Positions 13,661 through 17,805 of a stretch of 17,805 nucleotides of DNA are shown here, piece by piece; the stretch's first letter is position 1, and the number at the start of each line of letters is the position of its first letter. The stretch comes from Rickettsiales bacterium (GTDB lineage Bacteria > Pseudomonadota > Alphaproteobacteria > Rickettsiales > UBA8987), in assembly GCA_028282625.1 (NCBI GenBank), contig JANQHP010000119.1, forward strand, positions 1 through 17,805, written 5' to 3'. The translations under genes were made by a program, and so were the position numbers. The notes beneath the pieces were generated by a model that was not told the DNA's origin, did no database searches, and saw only the letters and a program-made list of their open reading frames with translations.

Positions 13661-15058
13661 TCATAGGGCCAGGGTCGCAAGCCCTAAAAAGAGGAAAAAG
13701 GCGGAAATATCGGTGACCGTCGTCAAAAACACGCTTGAAGCCACCGCCGGGTCCACCTCTTTGCGCACCAGAAGCAGCGGAATCATGATCCCGGCCAAGG
13801 CCGCAATCGCCAGAGAAAGTGCCACCGACACGCCAAAAATGATGGCAAGCCACCCATCCTGGTAAATCAGCCAGGCAAGCAACCACACCATCACACCAAA
13901 CAACACCCCATTCACACAGGAAGCAAACAGCTCCTTGCGCACCACACGCACCGCATTGCCAAAGGTCAGCTCCCTTGTCGCGAGCGCACGCACCGCCACC
14001 GTCAGGGTTTGCATGCCGGCATTGCCCGCCATGGAAGCCACAATGGGCATGAGGACTGCCAGGGCCACCAGGCGCTCAATCGCGCCATCAAAAAACGCAA
14101 TCACCACCGAAGCCGCAATCGCCGTCAGCAAATTCACAAACAGCCAGGGAAAGCGGTGCCAGGCCGTTTCCACAAACGAAGCATGCATGTCGGTCGCCTT
14201 CACCCCGGCCATCCGCATGATGTCCTCCTCGGCCTCCTCGTCCACCACATCCACAATGTCATCCACGGCCACCACCCCAGCCATTTGTCCGGCATCGTTG
14301 GTGACTGCCGCCGATGTCAGCCCATATTTACGAAACAAAAAGGCCACATCTTCCTGATCCGTATCGGTGGCAACCGTACGCAAATCCTGTTCCATAATAT
14401 CGGAAATCTTGACCTCACGCTGGCTGCGCAACACCCGGCTCACCAGCACATAGCCTACGGGTTTATCGGCCTGGTCGACAATAAAAATATTATAAAAATC
14501 ATCGGGCAGTTCGGGGTTGTCCCGCAGAAAATCAATCGTATCCCCCACGTTCCAATCGCGCGGAATCGCCACATATTTGGGGTTCATCAACCGCCCGGCG
14601 GTCTCTTCCGGACAGGCAAGGCTTTCTTCCACCAGGCGGCGCTGGCCTGGATCCTCCATCGCCTCTAAAATATCCTGCTGGTCCGACTCGCCCAAATCCT
14701 CCATCACCTGCACGGCGTCATCGGATTCGAGCTTCTCAATCGCCTGCGCACTGACCGGCGTACCTAAAAGCGCGATGATCGCATCCCGCAGATCATGCTC
14801 CAAATGCAGCAGCATCTCCGGATGCATCTCCGTTGGAATCATCGGCAACAGCCTCTCGCGCTTTTCTTGCGGCACTTGCTGCAGATATTCCGCAATATCC
14901 GCGCCATGTATCGCAGCAAGCAGCTTGTGCACTTGCGCTTTGTCTTCCCTGTCCAACGCACGCGTCAAGGAATCTGCCACGGCACTGGGCAGGCTATAAG
15001 GCTTTGCCGCCTCGTCCGCCCTGGTCTCTGCCGTTTCTGTTGCCGGTTCCACACGCAT
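13661..15058 (-). CDS. mgtE: Magnesium transporter MgtE
   Basis: A 465-residue MgtE channel that imports Mg2+ through the inner membrane and is gated by cytosolic Mg2+. The order is typical: N-terminal superhelical domain (about 20-150), two CBS domains (about 155-280), a connecting helix, and five membrane helices (about 303-465). MPIVASMAGNAGMQTL (337-352) is the signature loop, with AGN where GGN is usual. The pore Asp is likely Asp450 in TTVTDISAFF. I choose ATG 15058, which gives the normal length; a TTG at 15112 would add 18 residues. The N-terminal 20 residues are acidic and not conserved. radA follows 15 bp downstream. Confidence 0.92.
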   Translation of the reverse strand: MRVEPATETAETRADEAAKPYSLPSAVADSLTRALDREDKAQVHKLLAAIHGADIAEYLQQVPQEKRERLLPMIPTEMHPEMLLHLEHDLRDAIIALLGTPVSAQAIEKLESDDAVQVMEDLGESDQQDILEAMEDPGQRRLVEESLACPEETAGRLMNPKYVAIPRDWNVGDTIDFLRDNPELPDDFYNIFIVDQADKPVGYVLVSRVLRSQREVKISDIMEQDLRTVATDTDQEDVAFLFRKYGLTSAAVTNDAGQMAGVVAVDDIVDVVDEEAEEDIMRMAGVKATDMHASFVETAWHRFPWLFVNLLTAIAASVVIAFFDGAIERLVALAVLMPIVASMAGNAGMQTLTVAVRALATRELTFGNAVRVVRKELFASCVNGVLFGVMVWLLAWLIYQDGWLAIIFGVSVALSLAIAALAGIMIPLLLVRKEVDPAVASSVFLTTVTDISAFFLFLGLATLAL

Positions 15059-15112
15059 GGAGGGATCCTCTTCGTCTTCAATACCCCCCTGCTTTACAGG
15101 GTTTTGGCCCAA

Positions 15113-15302
15113 CTCTCAAAGCTTTTTACATATCGCAGCGTGAAAAATCACGCAGAGTAGATCCTATCACGACAAGGCGGAAAATGTGTCGAAAATCGCT
15201 ATGTCCTAAGAACCGGAACGCAGTGTACGTAAAGGTACATGAGTACCGGAAGCGCAGGACATGGAGATTTGCAGACCATGAGGCGGCTTGTCCTGATGGG
15301 AT
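15113..15302. other. Gap upstream of mgtE with clustered GTAC words
   Basis: No gene supported. GCGTGA-AAAA-TCACGC (15138-15153) forms a hairpin. Three GTAC tetramers start at 15225, 15235 and 15243. They lie between two similar words, ACCGGAACGCAG (15212-15223) and ACCGGAAGCGCAGGAC (15245-15260). GTCCT (15204-15208) mirrors AGGAC (15256-15260). It may hold the mgtE promoter and a conserved leader; I see no M-box riboswitch. Confidence 0.4.
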
Positions 15303-16112
15303 CTAGCGTTTTTGCTCCCACCCATGGGTCTCAATCCCGAGCCGCTCATGCGCGCGCTCCATCGTGCCACGGCTAAACTGGATGCCGGCAATCGGCGACC
15401 TATCACAGCGCAGCACCCATTTATAAGCATCGGCAATCTTCTCCCGGTTGCCATCATCGGCGCGCGTATAGGTGTGTTCGAGCTGGCCGGGATGCCGGTT
15501 CCAGCTGCCCGCCGTGCCATAAATTTCCTTATGCTTCTCGCTGCTAAGGCTCGGGTTATAGACCACAAAACCCCCGGCGCGGATAAATTGCTTGCGTCCC
15601 CAGGGCGCCACCAGCACAAAGTGAAACGGCACCCGCGCCACATAAATCTCGCGGCCCTGATAGCTATATTCGCTGCCCATGCGCAGCACGGCGTCAAAGT
15701 CGCGGTAATCACTGATTTTGACTGGAAACGCATCGTCCTCGGCATCTTCTTCGGTGGGCGAAAGCGGCGCGTAAAGCTGAGCAAACACCTCGTCATGGAT
15801 CACCTTCACGTCCGCACTTTGCAGTTTCGCGCGGAGGCTTTCACCGGTGCCATTGCCCAGATTATACACCACCCAGTCGCCTGGATGTGCAGCATTAACG
15901 GTTTCTACGATGCGGTCCCCCGCCGGGCCGCTGAGCGTTTCCACCTCCAGATGCTGACCTTCTGGCACCTGCCAGGCAAAGACATTGGTCACTTTTTGCA
16001 CCGGCGTCATGGCGTCCAAATCAATCTCTTCCGGGTCGAGCAAACGGTAAACCAAGCCGTCCCGTTCGATGGTTTGAATCTCAACGTCTTCCAAGAAACT
16101 CTCTTCGGTCAT
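15303..16112 (-). CDS. Conserved cytoplasmic orphan with a PGDYG-like segment
   Basis: A 269-residue soluble acidic protein that I cannot name. The middle of the N-terminal half contains HPGDWVVYNLGNGTGES (76-92) followed by KVIHDEVFAQLYAP, which resembles the PGDYG-type pattern of a GDW/Y turn, a variable strand and an FxxxY end; this match is weak. The C-terminal half has several Trp/Tyr-rich strands (HFVLVAPWGRKQFIRAGGFVVYNP; GSWNRHPGQLEHTYT). No signal peptide or membrane helix is present. ATG 16112 is preceded by AAGGGG at about 12 nt; a frame extending to 16187 is less likely because it crosses that site. It lies between mgtE and the porin terminator, probably as a separate unit. Confidence 0.65.
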   Translation of the reverse strand: MTEESFLEDVEIQTIERDGLVYRLLDPEEIDLDAMTPVQKVTNVFAWQVPEGQHLEVETLSGPAGDRIVETVNAAHPGDWVVYNLGNGTGESLRAKLQSADVKVIHDEVFAQLYAPLSPTEEDAEDDAFPVKISDYRDFDAVLRMGSEYSYQGREIYVARVPFHFVLVAPWGRKQFIRAGGFVVYNPSLSSEKHKEIYGTAGSWNRHPGQLEHTYTRADDGNREKIADAYKWVLRCDRSPIAGIQFSRGTMERAHERLGIETHGWEQKR

Positions 16113-16171
16113 GATGTGATGTGCCCCTTGCAACGCAGATGAAAGATAAAGCGCATCCATGGGATACACAC

Positions 16172-16209
16172 AAAAAAAAGCGGCCACCGGTTTTAAGGCC
16201 GGCAGCCGC
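16172..16209 (-). terminator. Porin rho-independent terminator
   Basis: On the minus strand, GCGGC-TG-CCGG pairs with CCGG-TG-GCCGC around an 8-nt loop and is followed by eight T. It lies 47 bp after the porin stop, with the 16214-16237 hairpin in between. Confidence 0.85.
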
Positions 16210-16213
16210 GATA

Positions 16214-16237
16214 CTTACACACTTAAAAATGTGTAAG
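16214..16237 (-). repeat. Hairpin in the porin 3' UTR
   Basis: CTTACACA (16214-16221) and TGTGTAAG (16230-16237) form a perfect 8-bp stem with an 8-nt loop, directly between the porin stop and its terminator. It could protect the mRNA 3' end. That role is inferred. Confidence 0.5.
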
Positions 16238-16255
16238 AAGTATTTGTTGGACCAA

Positions 16256-17434
16256 CTAGAAGGTCAGTTCCGCACCGACGAGTACGACAGAACCTTCGTT
16301 GTCACCGGCAGTAGCACCGTCTTCATCCGCATCGAAGAAGCTCACTTCTACGTAAGGAACGAGGCCTGGAGCCAGCTGGTAGTCTGCACCCACGACGATG
16401 TTGGTAAACTCGTCATCGTTGAGCTCAGAGTCGAAGTAGGTCACAGAAACACCGAATGGGCCGGTTTCGTACGCCGCACCGAGGTTCCAGAACTTCCCAT
16501 CAGAGTTTGTGCCGAACGTATCATCTGCATCCGCCCAAGAACCAGCAACGCTGAAACCTTGGAAACCAGCAGAGGCACCGATCGCATAGGCTTGCAGATC
16601 TTCACCTGCAGCTGTTTCCGCACTACCAAATTGGCCGGTGGCAGAAACGGCGAGGTCTACACCTTCAAAGCTGCCGCTATAGTTCAGGCCGAGATCAAGA
16701 ACGTTTTCGAATTCAAACGCATCCGCATCACCTTCAGGTCCGCCAACCAGGGAACCGGTTTCACCGCTATCTGGCAGGTAAGAAACACCCGCTTGGAAGC
16801 CGTTGAATACAGGCGTATAGTAAGTGATTTTGTTGCTGTCTTCATTCACACCTTGGTTCAGGCTTGCAGGGTTAGTTGCAACACCACTGTCCAAAGGCAG
16901 GTCTGGAGTCACGATATACGTTGCACCACCACCAGTCAGGCCGCCACCTTGCAGGTAGTCAACAAAGTCACCGTCGATACCGCCTGTTGCACGAGCAATC
17001 GTAGACGCATCAACTTTAAGCGTAGTCGCCGCACCAACATTGGCACCAAGCTCTACACGACCAGCAGAAGATTCAACAAAGATGTAAGTCTTATCAGTCG
17101 CACCATCGTTGCTGCCGCTGATATTTTCTTCTTTGTCGTCACCGTCTACATCGGCTTCCAGCTCAATCACGGCACCATATTTCAGGCCGTTTTCGGACAT
17201 GCCTTCCACTTTAATGTGGATTTCGGTGTCATTTTGGAAGTTCAGTTCACGTGCGCTGTTTGCGCCACCAGTTGTCGCATTCAAAATGTCGTCATCCAAG
17301 ATACCAGCTTGGAAGTCGATATGACCACCAACGGTGATGTTGAGACCTGTGCCGGGCTCGCCGCCCGCATGTGCTGCAGAAGCCAGCGCCGCTGCACCTA
17401 CCAGAGCCGTAGACCCTAACAGAAGTTTTTTCAT
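16256..17434 (-). CDS. Outer membrane porin
   Basis: A 392-residue beta-barrel porin of the Gram-negative type that lets small solutes cross the outer membrane. A 22-residue signal peptide (KKLLLGSTALVGAAALASAAHA) is followed by GGEPGTGLNITVGGHIDFQ, a typical first strand. The rest alternates aromatic strands with acidic Gly/Asp-rich loops and ends in VLVGAELTF, with the C-terminal Phe needed for barrel assembly. ATG 17434 has GAGGG about 8 nt upstream. A consensus -10 box lies 28 bp before the start and a strong terminator follows, so it is a single-gene unit. Acidic loops suggest cation preference, but selectivity cannot be read from the sequence. Confidence 0.88.
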   Translation of the reverse strand: MKKLLLGSTALVGAAALASAAHAGGEPGTGLNITVGGHIDFQAGILDDDILNATTGGANSARELNFQNDTEIHIKVEGMSENGLKYGAVIELEADVDGDDKEENISGSNDGATDKTYIFVESSAGRVELGANVGAATTLKVDASTIARATGGIDGDFVDYLQGGGLTGGGATYIVTPDLPLDSGVATNPASLNQGVNEDSNKITYYTPVFNGFQAGVSYLPDSGETGSLVGGPEGDADAFEFENVLDLGLNYSGSFEGVDLAVSATGQFGSAETAAGEDLQAYAIGASAGFQGFSVAGSWADADDTFGTNSDGKFWNLGAAYETGPFGVSVTYFDSELNDDEFTNIVVGADYQLAPGLVPYVEVSFFDADEDGATAGDNEGSVVLVGAELTF

Positions 17435-17461
17435 GGTATTACCCTCTTGTTGCAAAAACCA

Positions 17462-17467
17462 ATTATA
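17462..17467 (-). promoter_or_regulatory. Porin -10 box
   Basis: The minus strand reads TATAAT, a perfect -10 hexamer, ending 28 bp before the porin start. The -35 region is poor (around TCTTGC at 16-bp spacing) and falls inside the left arm of the nested inverted repeats, so an activator or the repeat structure may influence this promoter. Confidence 0.5.
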
Positions 17468-17473
17468 AAATGG

Positions 17474-17651
17474 CCCTGCTTATGCAAGACCTGCCCTCTT
17501 TTTGCGCGCAACTGGCCCCAAACTCAAGCAAAGCAACCCCTTTTAACATAAAAACCCTACGATTTCTTTTGAACCGTGGCAAAAATGTTACAGTTTGGGG
17601 CAACCACCCCGAAAAATCGTTAGGATTTGTGGCTTTGTGTCATAAGCAGGG
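17474..17651. repeat. Nested inverted repeats upstream of the porin
   Basis: The outer arms CCCTGCTTATG (17474-17484) and CATAAGCAGGG (17641-17651) are perfect over 11 bp and extend to GGCC with one extra C. Inner arms GCCCCAAACT (17515-17524) and AGTTTGGGGC (17592-17601) are perfect over 10 bp. No convincing gene lies inside and no target duplication is visible. It may be a miniature element or a regulatory structure. Confidence 0.5.
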
Positions 17652-17805
17652 GCCTTGCCCCTAGTCGCGAGTTTTAAAAACTCGCTCCGTTCTTTAATAT
17701 CGCTCAAGCGGCGCTTAGCCTGCGCTCCCCTTGGTCGCTACTCGCACAGCAAGCTGTGCTCCTTAGGAGGCACCCATGCAACCACCTAAATTCCCTCCCC
17801 CCTCA
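17648..17805. repeat. Series of perfect palindromes at the right edge
   Basis: AGGGGC-CTT-GCCCCT (17648-17662), GCGAGTTTT-A-AAAACTCGC (17667-17685) and GCACAGC-AA-GCTGTGC (17744-17759) follow one another within 112 bp. After them, TAGGAGG precedes ATG 17776, which opens a frame reading MQPPKFPPPS to the window edge. That frame could be a gene start or the left half of a C-rich repeat; ten codons cannot decide. Confidence 0.5.

Noticed and set aside
12845..13666. 273-residue plus-strand frame opposite radA
   Set aside because: Shadow of radA; the composition is His/Arg/Gln-rich as expected from reading a GC-rich gene backwards.
15113..15302. Mg2+-sensing M-box riboswitch before mgtE
   Set aside because: I see no M-box conserved core; only a short hairpin and GTAC-rich words.
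15312..16142. 276-residue plus-strand frame opposite the 15303-16112 gene
   Set aside because: The minus-strand frame has the better amino-acid composition and strand context; no ribosome binding site supports the plus frame.
16121..17419. 432-residue plus-strand frame opposite the porin
   Set aside because: The minus strand encodes a clear porin with signal peptide and terminal Phe; the plus frame is Arg/Cys/Thr-rich antisense.
17470..17664. 64-residue plus-strand frame upstream of the porin
   Set aside because: It lies across nested inverted repeats and has no ribosome binding site or recognisable feature.
17776..17805. Possible gene start MQPPKFPPPS running off the right edge
   Set aside because: AGGAGG is well placed, but only ten low-complexity codons are visible and the DNA resembles the start of a C-rich palindromic repeat.

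Overview
The window reads as a chromosomal segment of an alphaproteobacterium. The evidence is a lipid A pathway (lpxK, an LpxL-type acyltransferase), a CarD/CdnL regulator with the YPPHGVG signature, a signal-peptide porin ending in Phe, an alphaproteobacterial-looking tRNA-Pro 3' end, and the palindromic repeats typical of these genomes. I cannot name the genus.

Region 1 (1-2.6 kb) is an AT-rich accessory island just 3' of a tRNA, probably tRNA-Pro. It holds two orphan membrane proteins, a small GIY-YIG nuclease, an orphan soluble protein and a 60-residue Cys-containing membrane peptide. Degenerate copies of the tRNA 3' end lie at 185-208, 1198-1227 and 1785-1814. The last two directly follow genes, which gives the island a cassette-like layout.

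Region 2 (2.6-4.7 kb) has two minus-strand genes: a secreted protein that looks like an iota-class (metal-free) carbonic anhydrase, and a 404-residue orphan with two N-terminal membrane helices, an acidic linker, a helical middle and a very basic tail.

Region 3 (4.9-7.6 kb, plus strand) has a DinJ/RelB-type antitoxin and a YafQ-type toxin separated by an unusual 192-bp spacer, followed 7 bp later by lpxK and an overlapping lpxL-type gene. The toxin may therefore be co-transcribed with lipid A synthesis.

Region 4 (7.6-11.4 kb) has a Cys-rich secreted orphan (minus), carD (minus) and ilvD (plus, divergent from carD). Between the first two lies an 81-bp inverted remnant of the 3' end of a second ilvD, so carD-ilvD is bracketed by a 42-bp inverted repeat with one mismatch.

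Region 5 (11.4-15.1 kb) has a predicted lipoprotein with a good sigma70-like promoter and a structured leader. It converges through a shared terminator on an mgtE-radA operon (Mg2+ transport, DNA recombination).

Region 6 (15.1-17.8 kb) has an orphan cytoplasmic protein and a porin on the minus strand, each with its own context. The porin has a consensus -10 box next to nested inverted repeats, and the window ends in a run of palindromes.
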